Below are positions 35,074-42,516 of a stretch of 64,000 bases of DNA, one piece after another. A program made the position numbers and the translations under genes. The first letter of the stretch is position 1. Each line of letters begins with the position of its first letter. Below the pieces are notes generated by a model. That model did no database searches and was not told the origin of the DNA. It saw only the letters and a program-made list of their open reading frames with translations. Source of the DNA: Cedecea sp000277545 (GTDB taxonomy: Bacteria; Pseudomonadota; Gammaproteobacteria; Enterobacterales; Enterobacteriaceae); NCBI GenBank assembly GCA_050847315.1, contig CP193791.1; one strand, written 5' to 3'.

Positions 35074-35099
35074 AAAGCCCCGTTTCGACGGGGCTTTTT
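35074..35099 (+). terminator. Rho-independent terminator of yobF-cspC
   Basis: Ten-bp stem AAAGCCCCGT / ACGGGGCTTT closed by a stable TTCG tetraloop and followed by T residues. Confidence 0.95.
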
Positions 35100-35258
35100 C
35101 ATTTCTGTCGCTAATCTACTGTTTTTCAAGCTATTAACAAATTGAATCATTTGTTGCCTCTTGTTGCAAAGCTGCGAAGGTTTTAGCACTGTTCTCCCGG
35201 CAAAATGTCTGGGATCTGGTTAAATCTTTCAATCGCTTAGGCTCCTCAAGGAATAGTT

Positions 35259-37004
35259 GTGAAGAAGGGTGTCCCCGTATTAACCGGTAATTTTATCCAG
35301 TGGCGTTTTGGGCTTCTGTGTGTGGCCATCACCGGGAGTTTGGTGTTCCTGCTCGGACGTATTGCTTGGCTGCAAATTATCTCCCCGGATAACCTGGTTA
35401 AACAGGAGGATATGCGTTCCCTGCGCGAGGAGCCGATTGAGGTGCCCCGTGGGATGATCGAAGATCGCAACGGAAAACCGCTGGCGGTCAGTGTGCCGGT
35501 CGAGGCTGTGTGGGCCGATCCGAAAACGGTTATGGAGAAGGGCGGCGTACTGGTTAACAGCCGCTGGCAGGCGCTGGCCTCGGCGCTGCACGTCCCTTTG
35601 AGCGAGATTGCCGCGCGTATTCACAGCAACGAGCGCGGCCGTTTTATCTACCTTGCGCGCCAGCTGGATCCCCAGCAGGCACAATACATCGACAAACTAA
35701 ATATCCCTGGTATTGCGCTGCGCGATGAATCTCGCCGCTTTTATCCCGCAGGCCGGGTTGGGGCAAACCTGATCGGCTTCACCAACATTGACGATCAGGG
35801 CATTGAAGGGATCGAGAAAAGCTTTAACCAGCAGCTGACCGGTAAAGAAGGTGAGCGTCTGGTGCGTAAAGACCGTTACGGCCATGTTGTAGAGAATATT
35901 ACTGAGAACCCTGCCAGCCCCGCGCATAATATCCAGCTCAGCATCGATGAACGGCTGCAAACTGTGACGGAAGATGCACTCAGCAACGCTGTGTCCTGGA
36001 ACAAAGCAGAGTCAGGCGCTGCGGTGGTTATTGATGTACAGACCGGTGAAGTTCTGGCGATGGCTAATTACCCGACTTTCAATCCGAACAACCGCGATGA
36101 TGCAAAGCTCGATGATTTCCGTAACCGTGCGATAAGCGACACCTTCGAACCCGGTTCGACCGTAAAACCGATGGTGGTAATGACCGCGCTGCAGCAGGGA
36201 ATTGTCCGGCCTGACAGCGTTATTGATACTCATCCATTTACACTGGACGGGCACCACATTCGTGACGTGGGGTATTACCCGCAGCTCACCCTGACAGGCG
36301 TGCTACAAAAATCGAGCGATACCGGCGTGTCCCGTCTTTCACTGGCGATGCCGATTCAGAATATTTGGGACACTTATCATAAATTTGGCTTTGGCGTCCC
36401 CACCGCAATCGGCCTGACGGGGGAAAGCCGCGGCCTGTTGCCGGTGCGCCAGCGCTGGGGAGAACTGGATCGCGCCACTTTCGCATTTGGCTATGGCCTG
36501 ATGGTGACCCCGCTGCAGCTGGCTCACGTTTACGCCACGATCGGCAGCTTTGGCATTTCCCGTCCGCTGTCCATCACCCGAGTAGACCCGCCGGTGGAAG
36601 GGAAAAGGGTTATGCCTGAAGAAATCGTGCATGAAGTGGAACATATGATGGAGAGCGTGGCGCTGCCCGGCGGCGGGGGGGTTAAGGCAGCAGTTCATGG
36701 CTACCGTGTGGCGGTGAAAACGGGCACAGCCAAAAAGATCGGTCCTGATGGCAAATATATAGATCAGTACATTGCCTACACGGCTGGCGTGGCGCCGGCC
36801 AGTAATCCTCGCTATGCGCTGGTGGTGGTGATTAACGATCCTTCCAACGGGAAGTACTACGGCGGTGCGGTTTCTGCCCCTGTTTTCAGCCAAATCATGG
36901 GGGATGTTTTACGTCTGGAAAATATTGAGCCGGACGGGCTACCCGCCGGAGACAACAGCATTATGGTGCTGAACAAAATGGAGAATGACCGCGCCGCCAT
37001 GTAG
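35259..37004 (+). CDS. Second FtsI/PBP3-like transpeptidase (PBP3SAL type)
   Basis: Class B penicillin-binding protein of 581 residues, close to FtsI (588). One N-terminal membrane helix (about 15-35), a pedestal domain, then the transpeptidase with the nucleophile in STVK (Ser300-Lys303) and KTGT (487-490). The second motif, Ser-Ser-Asn in FtsI, reads SSD (352-354). Its place between cspC and rlmA matches the extra PBP3 of Salmonella (PBP3SAL), which supports division in acidic, intracellular conditions; E. coli K-12 lacks it. It is not in a dcw cluster, so it is a paralogue. GTG start, AAGGA 7 nt upstream. Confidence 0.92.
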   Translation: MKKGVPVLTGNFIQWRFGLLCVAITGSLVFLLGRIAWLQIISPDNLVKQEDMRSLREEPIEVPRGMIEDRNGKPLAVSVPVEAVWADPKTVMEKGGVLVNSRWQALASALHVPLSEIAARIHSNERGRFIYLARQLDPQQAQYIDKLNIPGIALRDESRRFYPAGRVGANLIGFTNIDDQGIEGIEKSFNQQLTGKEGERLVRKDRYGHVVENITENPASPAHNIQLSIDERLQTVTEDALSNAVSWNKAESGAAVVIDVQTGEVLAMANYPTFNPNNRDDAKLDDFRNRAISDTFEPGSTVKPMVVMTALQQGIVRPDSVIDTHPFTLDGHHIRDVGYYPQLTLTGVLQKSSDTGVSRLSLAMPIQNIWDTYHKFGFGVPTAIGLTGESRGLLPVRQRWGELDRATFAFGYGLMVTPLQLAHVYATIGSFGISRPLSITRVDPPVEGKRVMPEEIVHEVEHMMESVALPGGGGVKAAVHGYRVAVKTGTAKKIGPDGKYIDQYIAYTAGVAPASNPRYALVVVINDPSNGKYYGGAVSAPVFSQIMGDVLRLENIEPDGLPAGDNSIMVLNKMENDRAAM

Positions 37005-37059
37005 CGGTTTGGCAAAAGGGACGCTAAAATTGCGCCCTTTGTTGTTTCCGGAGTTTTTT

Positions 37060-37863
37060 ATGTCCTGGCTTTGCCCACTCTGCCATTCCGTGCTTAGCGC
37101 CAGCGCGAACAGCTATCGTTGCCCTCAGGGCCATCAATTTGATATTGCCAAAGAAGGCTACGTTAATTTGCTGCCCGTTCAGCATAAACGTTCGAAAGAC
37201 CCGGGTGACAGCGCGGAAATGATGCAGGCTCGCCGGGCATTCCTCGACGCCGGACATTATCAGCCTCTACGCGATACCGTTTGCCAGCTGTTAAAAGAGA
37301 TAGCGCCCTCGGCGCTATTGGATATTGGCTGTGGGGAAGGGTATTACACGGCGGGATTTGCATCGGTTGTGGCAGATAACGGGGGTGAAACCTGGGGGCT
37401 GGACGTTTCAAAAGTTGCGATTCGCTACGCCGCCAAACGCTACCGTGAAGTTAAATTTTGTGTAGCATCCAGCCACCGCCTGCCGTTTGCCGACGAGAGT
37501 ATGGACTCGATTGTGCGCATTTTTGCTCCCTGCAAGGGCGAAGAGCTTGCCCGGGTCGTGAAGCGTGGCGGCGTAGTGGTGACAGCCACGCCTGGCCCAC
37601 GCCATTTGATGCAGCTAAAAGGGCTGATTTATCAGGATATTGTCTTGCACAGTGAAGAGGTTGAATCTATGCCGGGCTTTACGCTGCAGCAGACGCTTCA
37701 GCCTGGCTGGATGATGAACCTGCGTGGGGATGAGGCTGCCGCTCTGCTGCAAATGACGCCGTTCGCCTGGCGCGCCCGCCCGGAAGTCTGGGACGGGCTG
37801 AAAACAGAAACGGCATTTAGCTGTGAAACTGACTTTGTGGTGCGGGTCTGGCAGCGCGATTGA
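37060..37863 (+). CDS. rlmA: 23S rRNA m1G745 methyltransferase
   Basis: Methylates G745 of 23S rRNA. An N-terminal zinc finger (Cys5, Cys8, Cys21, His25 in CPLC...CPQGH) precedes a Rossmann methyltransferase domain with LLDIGCGEGYYTAGFAS and ATPGPRHLMQLKGLIY. The start MSWLCPLCH gives 267 residues (269 in E. coli); an ATG 25 codons upstream lies in the end of the PBP gene and is not conserved. Its TGA abuts the stop of convergent mntP, the two forming the palindrome TGATCA. Confidence 0.97.
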   Translation: MSWLCPLCHSVLSASANSYRCPQGHQFDIAKEGYVNLLPVQHKRSKDPGDSAEMMQARRAFLDAGHYQPLRDTVCQLLKEIAPSALLDIGCGEGYYTAGFASVVADNGGETWGLDVSKVAIRYAAKRYREVKFCVASSHRLPFADESMDSIVRIFAPCKGEELARVVKRGGVVVTATPGPRHLMQLKGLIYQDIVLHSEEVESMPGFTLQQTLQPGWMMNLRGDEAAALLQMTPFAWRARPEVWDGLKTETAFSCETDFVVRVWQRD

Positions 37864-38436
37864 TCAGTTAAAAGGGGCGAAGTGGCTGTACATGATCTGG
37901 CAGCCGATGCCTATCAGCACGATACCGCCGAGGATCTCGGCGCGTTTGCCTAACATAGGCCCGATAAAGCGGCCGACCATTATCCCCAGAGTGGACATAA
38001 TCGCGGTAGCGCAGCCGATGGCTAGCGCAGTCTGAATAATATTGACCTGCAGGAAGGCAAGCCCAACGCCTACGGCCATTGCATCAAGACTGGTGGCAAT
38101 CGCGGTGGTCACCAGCAGCCAAAAACCGTGGCGATGAATTTTAGGCGCATCTTCCTGAGCCGCCCCGCGGAAGCCTTCCAGCACCATACGCCCGCCGAGG
38201 AACACCAGCAGAATAAAGGCCACCCAATGGTTCCATTCCAGCACAACTTTGCTCGCCAGCAGGCCAAGGCCCCAGCCGATAAGCGGAGTAATGGCTTCAA
38301 TGACGCCAAAGATCAAACCGGTACGGAGGGCTTCTGAGAATTTAGGTTTGTGCAGAGTGGCACCTTTGCCGATGGAAGCGGCGAAAGCGTCCATGGACAT
38401 GCCGAAAGCAAGCAGGATTGTTGCGGAGAGATTCAT
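37864..38436 (-). CDS. mntP: Manganese efflux pump MntP
   Basis: Inner-membrane exporter that lowers cytoplasmic Mn2+. Six hydrophobic segments in two repeated halves, each with the family's acidic motif: GMSMDAFAASIGKGA near residue 12 and ATSLDAMAVGVGLAF near 115, whose Asp residues are needed for transport. 190 residues (188 in E. coli). Expression is probably controlled twice: by the Mn2+ riboswitch in its leader and by an MntR box further upstream. Confidence 0.97.
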   Translation of the reverse strand: MNLSATILLAFGMSMDAFAASIGKGATLHKPKFSEALRTGLIFGVIEAITPLIGWGLGLLASKVVLEWNHWVAFILLVFLGGRMVLEGFRGAAQEDAPKIHRHGFWLLVTTAIATSLDAMAVGVGLAFLQVNIIQTALAIGCATAIMSTLGIMVGRFIGPMLGKRAEILGGIVLIGIGCQIMYSHFAPFN

Positions 38437-38504
38437 CGTTACGCCTCAGTTGGGAATATCCATATACACGCAAACCATCCCCAACTTTACGATGGCGCGT
38501 GCCT

Positions 38505-38632
38505 ATGGTCTCGCCTACTCAGAACTCTGAGGCGTACATGCCACGTTAATCTCAGGAGCGGATATAACGAGTATGTTGACATGTACATTTCTGCCTGTGG
38601 CAGAAATCGGCTACTCCCCAACGACGGGCGCA
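38505..38632 (-). ncRNA. yybP-ykoY manganese riboswitch in the mntP leader
   Basis: Minus-strand RNA contains the family hallmark GGGGAGUAGCC (38609-38619) and, about 100 nt later, the partner CUGAGUAGGCG (around 38510-38520), which close the three-way junction that binds Mn2+. A long hairpin fills the gap. The position 70 nt before mntP matches E. coli, where Mn2+ switches on translation and transcription of mntP. Boundaries are approximate. Confidence 0.85.
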
Positions 38633-38758
38633 ACCTTAACATATTTTTTTAAATTAAAACAATCTTTGAATTCTATTTTTCTGATCATTTATTGATAACG
38701 ATTTTCGTTTTAATGAGACATGCAATGTAAAGGTTAAAATAAAGCCATATAAATCTTA

Positions 38759-38780
38759 TGAAATAGCAAAGGCTATGTTT
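38759..38780. promoter_or_regulatory. MntR box upstream of mntP
   Basis: Contains ATAGC-like core TAGCAAAGGCTATGTTT, matching 19 of 22 positions of the E. coli MntR palindrome found at mntH and mntP. About 320 bp upstream of the mntP start; in E. coli MntR activates mntP. The remaining sequence of this 393-bp gap is the mntP promoter and riboswitch. Confidence 0.75.
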
Positions 38781-38829
38781 CAATTGATGAAAAATAGCCC
38801 ACCAATATAGACATTGCTATATGTGTAAC

Positions 38830-39288
38830 TTACTGAGTTGAAACCATTAGTTTGTAAATTCTTTCGAGGTCATCAATATTCTTTACGCGAATCAATAAGC
38901 GCCGCTGTTCTAATTGCATCACCAGCACGCCATCTTCCGACAAATTCATTTCTTTAATGCGGTTATATTCCACCCAAACATTGGCGAAGAAAAAACCATG
39001 ACTTTTGAAGACGATCTTCGGTTGCCTGAACCAGGAAAGATAAATGGCCATTAGCGCCAGAGCAGATAATAACCATGTGGTTAGCGGGGTACCGTGCGAG
39101 GTCACGTTGTTATAGATAAGAATGCCGACAAGAAAGACAAAGATGGCGCTGTCCACGCGATTACGGCGAAGCAGGGGGATTTTGAGCAGGGTTTTGCCCT
39201 TTAGTTTGTCCATCACAAACTCATCGTAAACGGCAAAAGCCAGCAGCAACGCGATAAACACAACCAGCACGACATCCGTTAACGTCAT
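38830..39288 (-). CDS. yobD: Inner-membrane DUF986 protein YobD
   Basis: Uncharacterised membrane protein of 152 residues, equal in length to E. coli YobD. Three hydrophobic segments (about residues 2-20, 46-62 and 68-86) come before a soluble C-terminal part with the highly conserved EMNLSEDGVLVMQLEQRRLL. Located between manZ and mntP as in K-12, in the same direction as manXYZ but separated by a terminator. Confidence 0.94.
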   Translation of the reverse strand: MTLTDVVLVVFIALLLAFAVYDEFVMDKLKGKTLLKIPLLRRNRVDSAIFVFLVGILIYNNVTSHGTPLTTWLLSALALMAIYLSWFRQPKIVFKSHGFFFANVWVEYNRIKEMNLSEDGVLVMQLEQRRLLIRVKNIDDLERIYKLMVSTQ

Positions 39289-39306
39289 GAAACCTCCCCT
39301 TAAAGA

Positions 39307-39337
39307 TAAAAAAAACGGGGGCTGAATGCCCCCGTTT
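39307..39337 (-). terminator. Rho-independent terminator of manXYZ
   Basis: Ten-bp stem AAACGGGGGC / GCCCCCGTTT with a TGAAT loop; on the minus strand it is followed by a long T run. Confidence 0.94.
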
Positions 39338-39348
39338 GTCAGAACAAA

Positions 39349-40209
39349 TTACAGACCCAGCAGGCCAATAGCGTAACCCACAATGCCGATTACAAAGAAG
39401 CCCATAATGATCCACAGCGCGTTGACTTTTTTGCGTAGCAGCCACATACAGGCAAAGGTCAGCAGCAGCGGTACCAGGCCCGGCATCAGCTGGTCGAGGA
39501 TCGTTTGCACGGTGGTCACTTTAACGGCCCCGGTCTGGTCGGTAATTTTTGACACCACCAGTGGGATGTTAACGTGCGTCCATTTGTTAACTAACGCCCC
39601 CATGACAAAGAGGCCGAGAATAGACGCCCCTTCCGTCAGTTTTTGCAGGAAGCCGCCGCCCATATCCTTAACGATATCGACGCCTTTACGGTAGCCATAG
39701 GCCACGCCATAGTAGCGGGTCAGCAGGCGCACCGCGTTGAACAGAATAAAGAACAGCAGCGGGCCAAGCAGGCTACCGCTCATGGCGATACCGGCGCCCA
39801 GGGCAGCAAAGACCGGGCGGACGGTCCCCCAGAAGATAGGGTCGCCTACGCCGGCCAGCGGCCCCATCAGGCCAACTTTGATGCCGTTAATCGCACCGTC
39901 ATCAATCTCAGCGCCGTTAGCACGCTGCTCTTCCATTGCCAGCGTGACGCCAAGTACCGGGGCGGCAACGTAAGGGTGGGTGTTAAAGAATTCCAGATGG
40001 CGCTTGATAGCCTGGCGACGGGCGTCGTTATTTTCCGGGTACAGGCGTTTGATAACCGGCACCATACAGAAGCAGAAGCCTAACGCCTGCATACGTTCGA
40101 AGTTCCACGAGCCCTGGAACAGGTTAGAACGCAGGAATACGCCACGGATATCACTCTGGGTGATTTTCTTCTCAGTCGTTAATTTAGTGGAATCAACCAT
40201 TTCGCTCAC
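39349..40209 (-). CDS. manZ: Mannose-family PTS permease component IID
   Basis: Membrane subunit of the mannose/glucosamine phosphotransferase system, also the route for phage lambda DNA and some bacteriocins in E. coli. 286 residues with EIID features: QGSWNFERMQALGFCF at the N-terminus, GPLAGVGDPIFWGTVRP as the family signature, and C-terminal helices. Last gene of manXYZ; its ATG comes 3 nt after the manY stop. Confidence 0.98.
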   Translation of the reverse strand: MSEMVDSTKLTTEKKITQSDIRGVFLRSNLFQGSWNFERMQALGFCFCMVPVIKRLYPENNDARRQAIKRHLEFFNTHPYVAAPVLGVTLAMEEQRANGAEIDDGAINGIKVGLMGPLAGVGDPIFWGTVRPVFAALGAGIAMSGSLLGPLLFFILFNAVRLLTRYYGVAYGYRKGVDIVKDMGGGFLQKLTEGASILGLFVMGALVNKWTHVNIPLVVSKITDQTGAVKVTTVQTILDQLMPGLVPLLLTFACMWLLRKKVNALWIIMGFFVIGIVGYAIGLLGL

Positions 40210-40212
40210 CTG

Positions 40213-41013
40213 TTAGTCCAGTTCGTTATCAAGATCGTTCGCGGCAGCAGCCTGAGCCGGAGCACCCGCGCTACGGTTATATTTCGGGCTGAGCTGAATG
40301 TAGAGAATGGCCATCACTGCGCCAATCACGCCTAGTGCCACCAGGTTGAAGTTGGTGAACGCTGCGGTAACGAAACCGAGGTAGAAGAACGGCATCAGGT
40401 AGCCCGCGCGCATCATGTTGATGACCATCGCGTAACCGACCACCACAATCATGCCGCCGGCGATGTTCAGGCCGCTGGTTACCACTTCAGGAATGGCGTT
40501 CAGCATGTTCTGAACTTCACTGGTGCCTACGGAGATGGCGACGATAACCGCTGGAATAGCGATACGCATTGCCTGCAGGAACAGGGAAGAGACGTGGATC
40601 CACGAAAGCGCCGTCAGGTTGCCGTTATTGGCCGCCTTATCCGCCGCGTGCTGGAAGCCCACGGTAATAGTACGCACGATAATGGTCAGCACCTGGCCCG
40701 CAGCAGCCAGTGGGATAGCCAGCGCGATACCGGCCCCGATGCTTTGGTGCCCGGCAATGACCAGAATGGTCGAGATAATTGAAGCGAGGGCGGCATCCGG
40801 GGCCACGGCAGCACCGATATTCATCCAGCCCAGGGCGATCATTTCCAGCGTACCGCCGATGATGATGCCGGTTTTCATGTCGCCGAGGACGGCACCGATT
40901 AACGTACAGGCGATAAGCGGACGGTGGAACTGAAATTCATCGAGCACCGACTCCATACCGGCGATACAGGCTACGACAAACACCAGCACAATCTGAAGAG
41001 TGGTAATCTCCAT
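40213..41013 (-). CDS. manY: Mannose-family PTS permease component IIC
   Basis: Sugar-conducting membrane subunit that works with ManZ. 266 residues, the same size as E. coli ManY, with several hydrophobic helices and the EIIC signature GGTLEMIALGWMNIGAAVAPD. The last 20 residues are a hydrophilic Ala-rich tail ending NDLDNELD. It lies 63 bp after manX and directly before manZ. Confidence 0.98.
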   Translation of the reverse strand: MEITTLQIVLVFVVACIAGMESVLDEFQFHRPLIACTLIGAVLGDMKTGIIIGGTLEMIALGWMNIGAAVAPDAALASIISTILVIAGHQSIGAGIALAIPLAAAGQVLTIIVRTITVGFQHAADKAANNGNLTALSWIHVSSLFLQAMRIAIPAVIVAISVGTSEVQNMLNAIPEVVTSGLNIAGGMIVVVGYAMVINMMRAGYLMPFFYLGFVTAAFTNFNLVALGVIGAVMAILYIQLSPKYNRSAGAPAQAAAANDLDNELD

Positions 41014-41076
41014 TGTACTTCTCCTATTGACGATGACTTATGTGTGAAATCTGAGCAATATTATTAGTGGTGACAA

Positions 41077-42042
41077 TCATTTAACTTTCGCGATCAGATC
41101 CATCATTTTCAGTTTTTGATCGGTAGACACTTTCCGCGCTTCAAGCTCAATACCGCGGTCGTTCAGTTTTTTGAAGGCCTCAATATCTTTCTCATCTACG
41201 GAAATGGCGTTGTTAACCTGGGTTTTGCCCTGGCGGAAAGCCATGCCGCCGATATTGACGGAGGTGATTTTTACGCCACCCTCAACAATGCGCTCAACGT
41301 CGGTTGGGTTGGTGAACAGAAGCATGACGCGTTCACCCGCGTATTTGGGGTTGTTGTAAACGCGGATCATTTTTGCGACATCCACCACGTGGGCGGTGAC
41401 GCCCGGCGGTGCGACCTGGGTCAGCAGCGTTTTGCGAACGGTGTCTGCCGCCACTTCATCACTGACGACGATAATGCGGGTAACGTTGGTTTCTTTCGTC
41501 CAGCGGGTGGCGACCTGGCCATGAATTAAACGGTCATCAATGCGCGCGAGACCGATGTTCATGTAATCGTTTGGCCCCATCGGTTTGGCTGGCGCTGCGG
41601 CTTTCGGCGCGGCGGCAACGGGGGCCGGTGCGGCTTTTTCTATCGGCTTAGCTTTCAGCGCTTTCACGCCTTCGCGGCCCGTTTCAACGGCGTGGGCAAC
41701 CAGATCGTCGAAGGTGGGATTGTCGTCCCGCGACATCAGGGTTTCGACCAGCATCGGGATATTCACCCCGGCGACCACTTCGTAATGTTCCTTATCCACA
41801 ACGATACGGCTTGCCGCATTGAATGGACTGCCACCCCAGGTATCCACGAGGAATAGCACGCCTTTGCTGGTGTCCAGTTTCTCCAGCTGAGCGTTATATT
41901 TCTCGATCAGGGTTTCAGCATTTTCACCCGGGACGAAATCTATCCAGCCAACGTTCTCTTGTTCGCCTAATAGCATTTCGGCGGTTTTCAGCAATTGTTC
42001 CGCTGCCCAGCCATGTGTGCCTATGACAATAGCAATAGTCAC
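41077..42042 (-). CDS. manX: Mannose PTS component IIAB
   Basis: Cytoplasmic phosphoryl carrier. The IIA domain accepts phosphate from HPr on His10 (IVIGTHGWAAE); an Ala/Pro-rich linker (residues about 130-155, KAAPAPVAAAPKAAAPAK) leads to the IIB domain, which passes it to sugar from His174 (DDRLIHGQVATRW). 321 residues (323 in E. coli). First gene of manXYZ, preceded by a 474-bp region shared with divergent yoaE that holds a Mlc/NagC-type palindrome. Confidence 0.98.
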   Translation of the reverse strand: MTIAIVIGTHGWAAEQLLKTAEMLLGEQENVGWIDFVPGENAETLIEKYNAQLEKLDTSKGVLFLVDTWGGSPFNAASRIVVDKEHYEVVAGVNIPMLVETLMSRDDNPTFDDLVAHAVETGREGVKALKAKPIEKAAPAPVAAAPKAAAPAKPMGPNDYMNIGLARIDDRLIHGQVATRWTKETNVTRIIVVSDEVAADTVRKTLLTQVAPPGVTAHVVDVAKMIRVYNNPKYAGERVMLLFTNPTDVERIVEGGVKITSVNIGGMAFRQGKTQVNNAISVDEKDIEAFKKLNDRGIELEARKVSTDQKLKMMDLIAKVK

Positions 42043-42159
42043 TTGCTACCTCCTGTTTTTGTCATTACAACACCCCTCGAAGGGTGCGGTGGTGTATCGG
42101 GATCGTTTCAGCGAATCGATTCAGATAACACGTTCAAGAAAGAACAAACCATTTGCCGG

Positions 42160-42187
42160 AATTATTTTAGACAGTGAAAAAATAATT
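42160..42187. promoter_or_regulatory. Mlc/NagC-like operator upstream of manX
   Basis: AATTATTTT and AAAATAATT form a perfect 9-bp inverted repeat around 10 nt, 118 bp upstream of manX. The AT-rich arms fit the Mlc and NagC sites known to control manXYZ in E. coli. A CRP-like TGTGA half-site lies at 42190-42194, but its second half is poor. Confidence 0.6.
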
Positions 42188-42292
42188 TATGTGATGAAGA
42201 TCCGTAATTTAACGTTGCCGTGATTTCATGGCATTACGCTGTAAAATATGGTCAGCATAAGTTGCAAAAAAATTGCAAAGTCAGGTAAATCT

Positions 42293-42320
42293 TTGCCAAG
42301 CCCTGGTTTACTTTGATAAT
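42293..42320 (+). promoter_or_regulatory. Sigma-70 promoter of yoaE
   Basis: TTGCCA, 16 nt, GATAAT. It predicts a transcript start near 42327 and thus a leader of about 190 nt. Confidence 0.6.
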
Positions 42321-42326
42321 GTTAGC

Positions 42327-42516
42327 GTCCGATTCACTTTCAGGAGTAGCGGGCAGTAGCCCACCCTATGGACCGTCACCGACGTCTTTTCACTGCCGGG
42401 ATGCCTAAATCCCACCCTCTCAGCGGCGTTTTATGCCCGCAAATACGATTAACCAGCCGCTTTGCGTCCGTAACCTACGGAATGCCGACTTGCTGTGCCC
42501 TTAACGGGAGTCTGAC
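42327..42516 (+). promoter_or_regulatory. Long structured leader of yoaE, possible riboswitch
   Basis: About 190 nt with several perfect short hairpins: GGGC-AGTA-GCCC (42351-42362), GGGAT / ATCCC (42398-42413), CCGTA / TACGG (42468-42480), and CCC / GGG (42498-42508), the last of which buries the GGGAG ribosome site. GGAGTAGC at 42343-42350 resembles the GGGGAGTAGC of the mntP riboswitch, but I did not find the matching second strand, so it may be another RNA class. YoaE is a TerC protein, a family often placed under Mn2+ riboswitches. Confidence 0.5.
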
